Of a DNA stretch of 64,000 bases, positions 36,662-45,429 are shown piece after piece. Both the position numbers and the translations under genes were made by a program. Source of the DNA: Maricaulis sp965242785 (GTDB taxonomy: Bacteria > Pseudomonadota > Alphaproteobacteria > Caulobacterales > Maricaulaceae); NCBI GenBank assembly GCA_965242785.1, contig CBDETA010000004.1, forward strand, positions 1,116,001 to 1,180,000. The letters run 5' to 3'. Below the pieces are notes generated by a model, which was given only the letters and a program-made list of their open reading frames with translations, searched no databases and was not told the origin of the DNA. Positions within the stretch are counted from its first letter, which is position 1. Each line of letters begins with the position of its first letter.

Positions 36662-37828
36662 TCAGGCCAGGCCGCGCAGCTGGTCGGCCAGGTCGGTCTT
36701 CTCCCAGGAGAAGCCGCCCTCATTGTCCGGCCTGCGTCCGAAATGGCCGTAGGCCGCCGTGCGGGCATAGATCGGCCGGTTCAGTTGCAGCCGCGTGCGG
36801 ATGCCGCGCGGGGACAGGTCGACCATGTCCAGCAGCGCCAGCTCCAGCTTGGTCTCGTCGATCTGGCCGGTGCCGTGCAGGTCGACATAGAGCGACAGGG
36901 GTTTGGAGATCCCGATCGCGTAGGAGACCTGGATCGTGCACCGCTTGGCGAGGCCGGCGGCCACGACATTCTTGGCCAGATAGCGGCAGGCATAGGCGGC
37001 GGACCGGTCGACCTTGGTCGGATCCTTGCCGGAGAAGGCGCCGCCGCCATGCGGGGCCGCCCCGCCATAGGTGTCGACGATGATCTTGCGGCCGGTCAGG
37101 CCAGCATCGCCGTCGGGACCGCCGATGACGAAGGTGCCGGTCGGATTGACGTAGAATTCCTCTTCCGGCGGAAACCAGCCTTCGGGCAGGACGCTCTGCA
37201 CGACCGGACGCACCAGTTCGCGCACATCGGCCTGGGTCAGGCCATCCTTGTGCTGGGTCGACACGACCACGGAGGTCACGCCGGCCGGCACGCCGTTTTC
37301 ATAGCGCAGGGTGACCTGCGACTTGGCGTCCGGCTCGAATTCCGGTCGCTCACCGGATTTGCGCAGCGCCGCCATGCGCTTGAGGATTTCGTGGGAATAC
37401 TGGATCGGAGCCGGCATTAGGGCCGGGGTCTCGTCAGAGGCATAGCCGAACATGATGCCCTGGTCGCCGGCACCTTCGTCCTTGCCTTCGCCACTGTCGA
37501 CGCCCTGGGCGATGTGCGCCGACTGCTCATGCAGGAAATTCTGGAAGTTGGACTTCTGCCAGTGGAAGCCATCCTGTTCATAGCCAATATCGCGCACGGC
37601 TTCACGCGCAGCCTGCTCGATTTCGTCATCATTAACCTCGGCGGCGCAGCGCACTTCGCCAGCCAGAACGATCTGATTGGTCGTGGTCAGGGTTTCGCAG
37701 GCGACCCGGGCTTCGGGGTCCTTGGACAGGAACAGGTCAACAATGCTGTCGGAGATACGATCGCAGACCTTGTCCGGATGTCCTTCGGAAACGCTTTCCG
37801 ATGTGAAGATGTAAGAAGCTCGGCTCAC
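36662..37828 (-). CDS. metK: S-adenosylmethionine synthetase
   Basis: Makes SAM from methionine and ATP. Family blocks are FTSESVSEGHPDKVCDRISD, EGAGDQGIMFGYA (read as GAGDQGIMFGYA) and GGGAFSGKDPTKVDRSAAY. The 388 residues match MetK. The start is GTG 37828 with GAGGA seven bases upstream. The 5' region has a palindrome overlapping a -10-like TATAAA on the minus strand, so repression by a SAM/SAH-cycle regulator is likely. The gene diverges from metF. Confidence 0.97.
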   Translation of the reverse strand: MSRASYIFTSESVSEGHPDKVCDRISDSIVDLFLSKDPEARVACETLTTTNQIVLAGEVRCAAEVNDDEIEQAAREAVRDIGYEQDGFHWQKSNFQNFLHEQSAHIAQGVDSGEGKDEGAGDQGIMFGYASDETPALMPAPIQYSHEILKRMAALRKSGERPEFEPDAKSQVTLRYENGVPAGVTSVVVSTQHKDGLTQADVRELVRPVVQSVLPEGWFPPEEEFYVNPTGTFVIGGPDGDAGLTGRKIIVDTYGGAAPHGGGAFSGKDPTKVDRSAAYACRYLAKNVVAAGLAKRCTIQVSYAIGISKPLSLYVDLHGTGQIDETKLELALLDMVDLSPRGIRTRLQLNRPIYARTAAYGHFGRRPDNEGGFSWEKTDLADQLRGLA

Positions 37829-37840
37829 AGGAAATTCCTC

Positions 37841-37860
37841 ATATAAAGATCGCTTTATAT
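37841..37860. promoter_or_regulatory. Palindromic operator upstream of metK
   Basis: ATATAAAG-ATCG-CTTTATAT: eight-base inverted arms around four bases, starting 12 bases before the metK start codon. It shares its core with the second palindrome at 37963. On the minus strand it contains a TATAAA that could be the metK -10 box. Probable site for an ArsR-family SahR-type regulator; no such gene is in the window. Confidence 0.75.
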
Positions 37861-37960
37861 CGTTTCTGCGGTAGATCAGATATAGCCATCGGATGCAAGG
37901 GTGATGGTGGGGTGACCGGGTCGGTCCGTCCGGAATTGGTGCTCTTACATGAAATTTTCC

Positions 37961-37989
37961 ATGACATAAAGATATCTTTATGTCTTAAT
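37961..37989 (+). promoter_or_regulatory. metF promoter with embedded palindromic operator
   Basis: A perfect 22-base palindrome, GACATAAAGAT-ATCTTTATGTC (37963-37984), lies between a -35-like ATGACA (37961-37966) and a -10-like CTTAAT (37984-37989) spaced 17 bases apart. Binding there would block RNA polymerase directly. The octamer TGTCTTAA is repeated in tandem at 37981-37996. The palindrome core AAAGAT..CTTTAT matches the metK site. Confidence 0.78.
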
Positions 37990-38040
37990 GTCTTAATCGG
38001 TTGCGAACTGAACCTTGGCCGCTGACAACTGGATTGTGAC

Positions 38041-38952
38041 ATGAGTTCCGACGGAAAAGCCTTTGACCAAGACATCGGACTGAATGTCTCCTTCGAGTTC
38101 TTCCCGCCCAAGACGGAGCAGATGGAAGAGCGCCTGTGGGAGACAGTGAACCGGCTTGAGCCGGTCGACCCGGCCTTTGTGTCGGTGACCTACGGCGCGG
38201 GGGGCTCGACTCGCAGCCGGACACACGAAACGGTCCGCCGGATTGCCCAGGAAACAGATCTGCGCCCGGCCGGGCACCTGACCTGCGTTTCTGCAACGCG
38301 GGAAGAGGTTCTGGCTGTGGCCGAAGACTATTGGCGCGCCGGGGTCAAGCACATCGTCGCTCTTCGCGGGGATCCTCCCGAGGGCATGGGGGCCCGTTTC
38401 GAGCCCCACCCGGATGGTTTCCAGAGTTCCATCGAGCTGATTGCCGGCCTGCGGGCGCACCGCCCTGAATTGGGCAAGTGCTTTGAAGTGTCAGTGTCCT
38501 GCTATCCCGAACTGCATCCGGAAAGCCGGGGCTGGGATGCTGAAATCGCCTTCCTTAAGGCCAAGCAGGATGCCGGTGCTGACCGGGCCATCACCCAGTT
38601 TTTCTTCGAGCCGGATGTCTATCTGGCCTTTCTCGAGCGCGCACGGGCGGGTGGCGTGACCATGCCGATCGTGCCGGGCATCATGCTGCAGCCGAATTTC
38701 AAGGGGCTCAAGCGCATCGCCGGCCTGTGCGGCGCGACGCTGCCGACTTGGCTCCACGAGCTGTATGAGGGGCTGGATGAAGACTCCGAAACCCGCGAAC
38801 TGGTGACGGCCAATGTTGCGGCCGGACTGTGCCAGAAGCTGGCCGAACAGGGCGTTCAGGATTTCCACTTCTACACGCTCAATCGCGCGGCGCTGGCCTT
38901 GTCCACTTGCCGGCTGCTCGGCGTGAAGCCGCAGACTGCCAAGGCGGCCTGA
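38041..38952 (+). CDS. metF: 5,10-methylenetetrahydrofolate reductase
   Basis: FAD-dependent reductase giving 5-methyl-THF for methionine synthase. NVSFEFFPPKTEQMEERLWE, PAFVSVTYGAGGSTRSRTHE, HIVALRGDPPEG and DAGADRAITQFFFEPDVY are the conserved MetF blocks of the TIM barrel. The 303 residues match bacterial MetF. Its TGA is two bases before the ATG of the first metH gene, so metF-metH1-metH2 is one operon, driven by the operator-containing promoter just upstream. Confidence 0.96.
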   Translation: MSSDGKAFDQDIGLNVSFEFFPPKTEQMEERLWETVNRLEPVDPAFVSVTYGAGGSTRSRTHETVRRIAQETDLRPAGHLTCVSATREEVLAVAEDYWRAGVKHIVALRGDPPEGMGARFEPHPDGFQSSIELIAGLRAHRPELGKCFEVSVSCYPELHPESRGWDAEIAFLKAKQDAGADRAITQFFFEPDVYLAFLERARAGGVTMPIVPGIMLQPNFKGLKRIAGLCGATLPTWLHELYEGLDEDSETRELVTANVAAGLCQKLAEQGVQDFHFYTLNRAALALSTCRLLGVKPQTAKAA

Positions 38953-38954
38953 TC

Positions 38955-40013
38955 ATGGGGACATCGGACCGGATCGCTGCGCTGGAAAGCCTGGCCAAGA
39001 GCCGCATCCTGATCCTGGATGGCGCCATGGGCACCCAGATCCAGGACCTCAGGCTGGATGAGGACGGGTATCGCGGATCCCGCTTTGCCGACTGGCCGTC
39101 CGCGATCAAGGGCAATAACGACATCCTCAATCTGACCCGCCCCGACGCCATCCGCGCCATTCACCGGGCCTATTTCGAGGCAGGCTCGGACATTGTCGAA
39201 ACCAACACATTCTCGGCGACCACGATTGCCCAGGCCGACTATGGCATGCAGGACTTGGCGACCGAGATTGCCCGGGAGGGTGCCCGGCTTGCTCGCGAGG
39301 CGGCCGATGCCTTCGAGGCCGAGACCGGGACCCCGCGCGCTGTGGCCGGCGCCATCGGGCCGACCAACAAGACACTGTCCATTTCACCCGATGTGAATGA
39401 TCCGGGATATCGCGACACCGATTTCGACGCCGTGCGCCAGGCCTATTTCGAGCAGGCCCGGGCGATGCAGGATGATGTCGACTTCTTCCTCGTCGAAACC
39501 GTGTTCGACACGCTGAACGCCAAGGCCGCGATCAAGGCCTTGCTGGACTTGCGCGCCGAGACCGGCATCGACCGGCCGATCATGATCTCCGGAACCATCA
39601 CCGACCGTTCGGGCCGCACCCTGTCCGGACAAACCGCCGAGGCCTTCTGGTATTCCGTGCGGCATGCCCGGCCCTGGGCTGTGGGTCTCAACTGCGCGCT
39701 GGGGGCGGAGGAGATGCGCCCCTACATCGCCGAAATCGCTCGTGTGGCCGATACGCGTGTCATCGCCTATCCCAATGCCGGTCTTCCCAATGACATGGGC
39801 GAGTATGATGAAACTCCGGACCAAACCTCCGGCTTCGTTTCGGAATGGGCGCAGAGCGGTCTGGTCAATATTCTGGGCGGCTGCTGCGGCACGACCCCCG
39901 ACCATATCCGCGCGATCGCCCGGTCGGTCGAGACTGCCAAGCCCCGAAAGCCGGCCCGCCGTCAGCGCGCCATGCGCCTGTCCGGGCTCGAGCCGTTTGA
40001 ACTCTCCGCCTGA
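38955..40013 (+). CDS. metH: Methionine synthase, homocysteine-binding part (split MetH, first gene)
   Basis: A 352-residue protein equal to the N-terminal homocysteine methyltransferase module of MetH. ILDGAMGTQIQDLRLDEDGY opens the barrel, EAGSDIVETNTFSATTIAQA follows, and the zinc ligands are Cys in VGLNCALGAEEM and the pair in LGGCCGTTPDHI. The start is ATG 38955, two bases after metF; the longer frame to 38829 lies within metF. The rest of the enzyme is encoded in the next gene, 11 bases on. Splitting MetH at this point is common in alphaproteobacteria. Confidence 0.95.
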   Translation: MGTSDRIAALESLAKSRILILDGAMGTQIQDLRLDEDGYRGSRFADWPSAIKGNNDILNLTRPDAIRAIHRAYFEAGSDIVETNTFSATTIAQADYGMQDLATEIAREGARLAREAADAFEAETGTPRAVAGAIGPTNKTLSISPDVNDPGYRDTDFDAVRQAYFEQARAMQDDVDFFLVETVFDTLNAKAAIKALLDLRAETGIDRPIMISGTITDRSGRTLSGQTAEAFWYSVRHARPWAVGLNCALGAEEMRPYIAEIARVADTRVIAYPNAGLPNDMGEYDETPDQTSGFVSEWAQSGLVNILGGCCGTTPDHIRAIARSVETAKPRKPARRQRAMRLSGLEPFELSA

Positions 40014-40024
40014 GGCGAGGATCC

Positions 40025-42685
40025 ATGTCAGTTGCCGTACCCAGCTTCGTCAATGTCGGCGAGCGCACCAATGTCACCGGCTCGGCCCGCTTCCGGAAGT
40101 TGATCACCGAGGGCGACTATGCCGAGGCTGTCTCCGTGGCCCGCCAGCAGGTGGAGAACGGGGCCCAGATCATTGATGTGAACATGGATGAGGGGCTGCT
40201 GGACAGCGTTGAGGCCATGACCGTCTTCCTGCGCCTGATCGCAGGAGAGCCGGACGTTGCCCGTGTGCCGGTCATGATCGACAGCTCCAAATGGGAGGTG
40301 ATCGAGGCCGGGCTGAAGAATGTCCAGGGCAAGGCGATCGTCAATTCGATCAGCCTGAAGGAGGGCGAGGACCAGTTTCGCGCGCAAGCGGAAGCCTGCC
40401 TGTCCTATGGCGCCGCCGTCGTGGTGATGGCTTTTGACGAAACCGGCCAGGCGGACACGGCGGATCGCAAGTTCGAGATCTGCCAGCGCGCCTATGGTAT
40501 TCTGGTCGACGAGATCGGTTTTCCGCCGGAAGACATCATCTTTGACCCCAATATCTTCGCCGTCGCCACAGGCATCGAGGAACACAACAACTACGCGGTC
40601 GACTTCATCGAAGCGACCCGTCGCATCCGCGAGAACCTGCCCGGATGCCACGTTTCCGGCGGTCTCTCGAACATCTCCTTCTCCTTCCGCGGCAATGAAC
40701 CCGTCCGCCGGGCCATGCACTCGGTCTTCCTGTTCCATGCGATCAAGGCCGGCATGGACATGGGGATCGTCAATGCCGGCCAGCTGGATATCTATGACGA
40801 TATCGAGCCGGAACTGCGTGAACGCGTCGAGGATGTCATCCTCAATCGCCGGGACGATGCGACCGACCGCCTGCTGGAGATCGCCGAACGATACCGGGGC
40901 CAGGCCGGCGGACCCGCCAAGGCGCGCGATCTGAAATGGCGCGAAGCGCCGGTGGCCGAACGCATCCGGCATGCGCTGGTGCATGGTATCAACGAATTCA
41001 TCATCGAGGACACCGAGGAGGCGCGGCAGTCCTTTGACCGGCCGCTTCATGTCATCGAGGGGCCCTTGATGGACGGCATGAATGTCGTCGGGGACCTGTT
41101 CGGCGATGGCAAGATGTTCTTGCCTCAAGTGGTGAAGTCGGCCCGGGTGATGAAACAGGCCGTGGCCCACCTCATTCCTTTCATGGAAGCCGAGCAGGAA
41201 GCCTCCGGAGAAAGCCGGTCGTCCAACGGAAAAATCGTGCTGGCGACCGTGAAGGGCGATGTGCATGACATCGGAAAAAACATCGTCGGCGTGGTGCTTC
41301 AGTGCAATGGCTATGAAGTCATTGACCTCGGCGTCATGGTGCCGTGCGAAACCATCCTGGAGACCGCGCGCAAGGAAGGCGCCGATATCATCGGCCTGTC
41401 CGGTCTGATCACACCCTCGCTCGACGAGATGGTTTTCGTGGCAGCCGAGATGGAGCGCCAGAAGATCGACATCCCGCTTTTGATCGGCGGTGCCACCACC
41501 TCGCCGGCGCACACCGCCGTGAAGATCGACCCGGCCATTTCGGTGGCGCCGGTCGTCCATGTTCTGGATGCCAGCCGGGCTGTGGGCGTTGTCTCCAAGC
41601 TACTGTCGGACGGGCGTGACGCCTATGCCCGGGATGTGCGGGATGACTTGGCTCGCATCCGCGAGCGCCGTCTGGCGGCGCGGTCGGGCAAGGCCCGTCT
41701 CCCGCTGGAGCGTGCCCGTGCGAATGCCTGGGACTGCGACTGGTCCGCCTACTCGGCGCCGCGTCCTCAGCAGACCGGTGTTCAGTCCTGCGAGCCGGAT
41801 CTGGAAACCCTGGTGCGCTACATTGACTGGACGCCCTTCTTCTTCACCTGGGAGCTGAAGGGCAGCTATCCAGCGATTTTCGATGATCCGCATCGCGGCG
41901 AGGCGGCCCGTGCCCTGTTCAGGGATGCCGAGGCGATGCTGGACCGGATCGTTTCGGAAAAGCTCCTGACGCCCAAGGCCGTGTGGGGCTTTTGGCCGGC
42001 CAATCGGGACGGGGATGATGCCGTCCTCTTCACCGATGACAGCCGCAATCGGGAGCTGGCGCGTTTCTACGGGCTGCGCCAGCAAGCGGCGAAGTCGAAC
42101 GACAATCCGCATCTGAGCCAGTTCGATTTTCTCGCTCCGGCCGGACATGAGGACTGGATCGGCGGTTTCGCCGTCACCGCCGGGGACAATGCCGAGCTTC
42201 TCGCCCGTTTCGAGGCGGAGAAGGATGATTACAACGCCATCCTGTTCAAGGCCCTGTCCGACCGCCTCGCCGAGGCCTGTGCCGAGTGGTTGCACGAGGA
42301 AGTCCGCAAGACCCATTGGGGCTATGCGTCCGACGAGGCCTATTCCAACAAGGAACTGATTGCCGAGGCCTATGCCGGCATCCGTCCGGCGCCGGGTTAT
42401 CCCTCGCAGCCGGACCATTCCGAGAAACGCACCCTGTTCCGTCTCCTGGACGCCACGGCCAAGGCCGGCATCAGCCTGACCAACTCCTTTGCCATGACCC
42501 CGGCCTCCTCCGTGTCAGGGCTCTACCTGTCGCATCCGGATAGCGTCTATTTCGCCGTTGGTCGGATCCTGCGCGACCAGGTCGAGGACTATGCCGACCG
42601 CAAGGGCTGGACGGTGGAAGAGGCCGAGCGCTCGCTTGCTCCCATCCTGGATTACACGCCCGGAAGTGCAGCGGACGCGGCCTGA
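40025..42685 (+). CDS. metH: Methionine synthase, folate, cobalamin and activation modules (split MetH, second gene)
   Basis: An 886-residue protein holding the remaining MetH modules. Residues 1-280 bind methyl-THF (NVGERTNVTGSARFRKLI, NGAQIIDVNMDEGLLDS). About 310-400 are the cap helices, 400-540 the B12 domain with DVHDIGKNIVGVVLQCNGYE (D-x-H-x2-G, His as cobalt ligand), and 560-886 the SAM-dependent reactivation domain (HYWGY-like THWGYASDEAYSNKELI, SFAMTPASSVSGLYLSHPDS). All modules are complete, so the split enzyme should be active. It carries a GAGGCGAGG ribosome site. Confidence 0.96.
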   Translation: MSVAVPSFVNVGERTNVTGSARFRKLITEGDYAEAVSVARQQVENGAQIIDVNMDEGLLDSVEAMTVFLRLIAGEPDVARVPVMIDSSKWEVIEAGLKNVQGKAIVNSISLKEGEDQFRAQAEACLSYGAAVVVMAFDETGQADTADRKFEICQRAYGILVDEIGFPPEDIIFDPNIFAVATGIEEHNNYAVDFIEATRRIRENLPGCHVSGGLSNISFSFRGNEPVRRAMHSVFLFHAIKAGMDMGIVNAGQLDIYDDIEPELRERVEDVILNRRDDATDRLLEIAERYRGQAGGPAKARDLKWREAPVAERIRHALVHGINEFIIEDTEEARQSFDRPLHVIEGPLMDGMNVVGDLFGDGKMFLPQVVKSARVMKQAVAHLIPFMEAEQEASGESRSSNGKIVLATVKGDVHDIGKNIVGVVLQCNGYEVIDLGVMVPCETILETARKEGADIIGLSGLITPSLDEMVFVAAEMERQKIDIPLLIGGATTSPAHTAVKIDPAISVAPVVHVLDASRAVGVVSKLLSDGRDAYARDVRDDLARIRERRLAARSGKARLPLERARANAWDCDWSAYSAPRPQQTGVQSCEPDLETLVRYIDWTPFFFTWELKGSYPAIFDDPHRGEAARALFRDAEAMLDRIVSEKLLTPKAVWGFWPANRDGDDAVLFTDDSRNRELARFYGLRQQAAKSNDNPHLSQFDFLAPAGHEDWIGGFAVTAGDNAELLARFEAEKDDYNAILFKALSDRLAEACAEWLHEEVRKTHWGYASDEAYSNKELIAEAYAGIRPAPGYPSQPDHSEKRTLFRLLDATAKAGISLTNSFAMTPASSVSGLYLSHPDSVYFAVGRILRDQVEDYADRKGWTVEEAERSLAPILDYTPGSAADAA

Positions 42686-42768
42686 GGGGCGGGTGTATCA
42701 GCGATGACTTGGACTTTGGCCCGCGAATGGGTCATATCCACCGCTTCCATCAGTCGGAGCGGGTTTTC

Positions 42769-43584
42769 ATGCGTCTTGCCTTTTTCGGAGATATCGTCGG
42801 AAAGACCGGCCGCCGCGCGGTCGAGACCTATCTGCCCGATCTGCGCAAACGCCTGTCGCTCGACTTTGTGGTGGTGAATGCCGAGAACGCCGCGGCGGGT
42901 TTCGGGGTCACCGAGAAGATCTGCAACCAGCTCTTCGATATCGGCATTGATGTGCTGACCTTGGGCAATCATGCCTGGGACCAGCGCGAGGCGCTGTCCT
43001 ATATCGATCGCGAGCCCCGCCTTCTGCGTCCGGCGAATTATCCGGTCGGATCCACTCCCGGTGCCGGTGCCAACCTGTACGACACAGCGGATGGCCGTCG
43101 CGTGCTGGTGATCAATGCCATGGGCAATCTGTTCATGGAGACGCTGGACGATCCGTTTGCCGCGGTCGAACGGGAACTGGCCGCCGCACCGCTGGGCGAG
43201 ATCGCCGATGCGGTCATCCTGGACTTCCACGGTGAGGCCACCAGCGAAAAGAACGCCATGGGCGTGTTCTGTGATGGCCGGGCCAGCCTGGTGGTCGGAA
43301 CCCACACCCACATTCCCACGGCCGACACCCGTATCCTGCCGGGCGGGACTGGATATCAGACCGATGCTGGCATGTGCGGGGACTATGACAGTGTGATCGG
43401 CATGGACAAGGAAGAGCCCCTGCGGCGCTTCACCACCCGCATGCGCACCGCCCGCTTCGAGCCGGCGACCGGGGAGGCCACGCTGAGCGGTGTCTTTGTC
43501 GAGACCGATGACCGCACCGGCCTGGCCGTGCGGTGCGAACCCATCCGCATGGGCGGACAATTGTCAGAGACCGTTCCAGCCTGA
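42769..43584 (+). CDS. YmdB-type metallophosphoesterase (TIGR00282 family)
   Basis: Dinuclear-metal phosphoesterase of 271 residues; Bacillus YmdB hydrolyses 2',3'-cAMP and affects RNA turnover. Metal-site motifs are FFGDIVGKTGRRAV, VVNAENAAAGFG, LGNHAWDQRE, LDFHGEATSEKNAMG and VGTHTHIPTAD, followed by the typical QTDAGMCGDYDSVIGM. ATG 42769 is preferred to the upstream start at 42709 because it lies directly before the first strand. In many alphaproteobacteria the gene sits beside fau, but here it is after metH. Confidence 0.93.
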   Translation: MRLAFFGDIVGKTGRRAVETYLPDLRKRLSLDFVVVNAENAAAGFGVTEKICNQLFDIGIDVLTLGNHAWDQREALSYIDREPRLLRPANYPVGSTPGAGANLYDTADGRRVLVINAMGNLFMETLDDPFAAVERELAAAPLGEIADAVILDFHGEATSEKNAMGVFCDGRASLVVGTHTHIPTADTRILPGGTGYQTDAGMCGDYDSVIGMDKEEPLRRFTTRMRTARFEPATGEATLSGVFVETDDRTGLAVRCEPIRMGGQLSETVPA

Positions 43585-43850
43585 TGTGACAAAAATGCTG
43601 CGCTGCGGCATGAATCGGCTTGGTTTACAGGTGCAACCGCTTGATCGTGAAGGGGCAGGCTTTAAAGTCGGTTGGCTGACCTCATTGAGGAAGTTGGTAT
43701 ACAGTGAAGCGTGACGGGGATCACGCTGATTGGATCTGGAATACAGCATCATCTGGCCTTCGCGGATCAGATGTCGGCAGCGGGCTTCGTCCGTAGGTTT
43801 GGAGGAGGGTGTTCGGCTCTGGCATAGCGGCTGTTGGTGAGGGGGAAGGG

Positions 43851-44123
43851 ATGTTCAAGCAGACAATCCGGTTTGAAAGTGCCCAGGATGCGTTCGTTTT
43901 TGATCAGCACATGATGGATTTCCTTCGATTGTGCGATGAGGACTCGGATGTGGATCCCGACGCTTGTGTCTTCACGACGCGCTTGCAGGAAGAGCACACC
44001 CATGTCCGTGTGGTTCAGACCGATAGCGCAGATCTGCTGGGGCGCTTCCTGTCATTCTTGTCGGTACGCGGATTTCCTCCGGGACAACGGACGGAAGACC
44101 ATCGTTTCGCTCTGCACATGTAG
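43851..44123 (+). CDS. Small unknown protein (90 residues)
   Basis: Reading frame from ATG 43851 with a strong ribosome site (GAGGGGGAAGGG just upstream). The product is acidic (LCDEDSDVDPDACVFTTRL) with a basic end (GFPPGQRTEDHRFALHM) and no membrane span or signal. No family is recognised. The 265 bases before it (43585-43850) hold no other gene. It may be an orphan of this lineage. Confidence 0.6.
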   Translation: MFKQTIRFESAQDAFVFDQHMMDFLRLCDEDSDVDPDACVFTTRLQEEHTHVRVVQTDSADLLGRFLSFLSVRGFPPGQRTEDHRFALHM

Positions 44124-44254
44124 TCGGGACCCGTTTCGGAACGAGTTTGCAGAATTGTTTGTCGTGCAGGCAACGCCCTGACGAGTCTGTCCGGCGCGCT
44201 TGATTCAACGACTTCGTGCGCAAACAATCCCTCTGCGAGATTGTGGGGGAAGTC

Positions 44255-45337
44255 GTGACAAAAATCGTTCCAGTCATCATGTCAGGCGGAGACGGGACCC
44301 GACTCTGGCCCTTGTCGCGAAAGGCTCACCCCAAACAGCTTCACGCCTTGGTGACCGAGCAAACCATGGTCCAAGCAACGGTGGAACGCGTCACCGGCAA
44401 AGCTGGCGCGCATGACTTTGCTGATGCCATTATCGTGCTGAATGAAGGTCAGCACGAGCTTGCGCGGCTTCAGCTCGAAGCCCTCGGTGTTGCGCCGTCC
44501 CACTTTGTCGTGGAGCCGATGGGGCGAAACACGGCCCCCGTGGCCGCTGTGGCCGCCGAATTGGTAGCACGCGATCATGGTGAGGACGCTTTGGTGCTGT
44601 TGTTGCCAGCAGATCACGACATTCGCAAGCCGGACGCGTTTCGTGATGCTGTCGCCCAAGCCGCGGCTTTGGCGGAGGCGGGGCATATCGTCACCTTCGG
44701 CATTCAACCTGACAAACCCGAAACCGGCTATGGTTACATCCGGCGCGGTGATGCGTTGGGTGGGGGATTCACGGTTGCGAGGTTCACGGAGAAGCCGGAC
44801 CGTGAGACGGCCGAGGTCTTTCTGGCTGATGGCGGCTATTTCTGGAATGCCGGCATCTTCCTGTTTGGCGTCGGGAGCGTGCGGCGCGAACTGGAACAGC
44901 ACAACCCCGATGTTTCTGTCGCGTGCCGGGCGGCACTCGACGCGGCTTTGGTCGATGGACGAAAGTTAGTGCTCGACAGTGACGCCTTTTCAGCTTGTCC
45001 GTCGATCTCCTTTGACTATGCCGTGATGGAGCTCACCGAGCGTGCGGCAGTCGTGCCGGCTGATATCGGCTGGTCTGATATTGGTGCGTGGAGCGCGCTG
45101 TGGGACATCGGCAGAAAGGATGCGGGCGGCAATGTCGTGCGCGGTGATGTCGAACTGGTCAATGTTCGAAATTCCTACGTGCTCTCGACTGGCCAGGCGG
45201 TCGGTATGATCGGGGTGGAAGACCTTGTGGTGGTGGCGACATCCGACTCTGTGCTCGTTGCCCATCGCAACCAGTGCCAGGATGTGAAGGCCATCGTCAC
45301 CCGCCTGCAGGAGGCCGGGCGCGACGAACTGCTCTGA
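44255..45337 (+). CDS. manC: Mannose-1-phosphate guanylyltransferase
   Basis: Forms GDP-mannose from mannose-1-phosphate and GTP. VPVIMSGGDGTRLWPLSRKA and HPKQLHAL are the nucleotide loop, VEPMGRNTAPVAAVAAEL, LLLPADHDIRKPDAF (metal Asp), PETGYGYIRRG and FTEKPDRETAEVFLADGGYF (WNAGIF follows) the rest. The 360-residue length lacks the C-terminal isomerase domain of long ManC enzymes, so mannose-6-P must come from a separate isomerase, for which the AGE-family gene at 46197 is a candidate. Start GTG 44255 follows GGGGA at good spacing. Confidence 0.93.
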   Translation: MTKIVPVIMSGGDGTRLWPLSRKAHPKQLHALVTEQTMVQATVERVTGKAGAHDFADAIIVLNEGQHELARLQLEALGVAPSHFVVEPMGRNTAPVAAVAAELVARDHGEDALVLLLPADHDIRKPDAFRDAVAQAAALAEAGHIVTFGIQPDKPETGYGYIRRGDALGGGFTVARFTEKPDRETAEVFLADGGYFWNAGIFLFGVGSVRRELEQHNPDVSVACRAALDAALVDGRKLVLDSDAFSACPSISFDYAVMELTERAAVVPADIGWSDIGAWSALWDIGRKDAGGNVVRGDVELVNVRNSYVLSTGQAVGMIGVEDLVVVATSDSVLVAHRNQCQDVKAIVTRLQEAGRDELL

Positions 45338-45429
45338 TTGGTCGGCCCGTTCTGCCCTGCCCAGTGGCCTTTGCAGGGCATTATGGGTATGCAGTTCGCC
45401 TCGAATCCGCAGGAAGAGGGATCCCGATC

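Noticed and set aside
37829..38040. SAM-II riboswitch before metK
   Set aside because: Alphaproteobacteria often have one, but the interval is dominated by two matching DNA palindromes and I could not assemble the riboswitch pseudoknot by eye. A covariance search would settle it.
40028..41560. Long open frame of 510 codons on the minus strand
   Set aside because: It is antisense to the second metH gene, whose folate and cobalamin motifs are complete. Long antisense frames are expected from strong GC3 bias.
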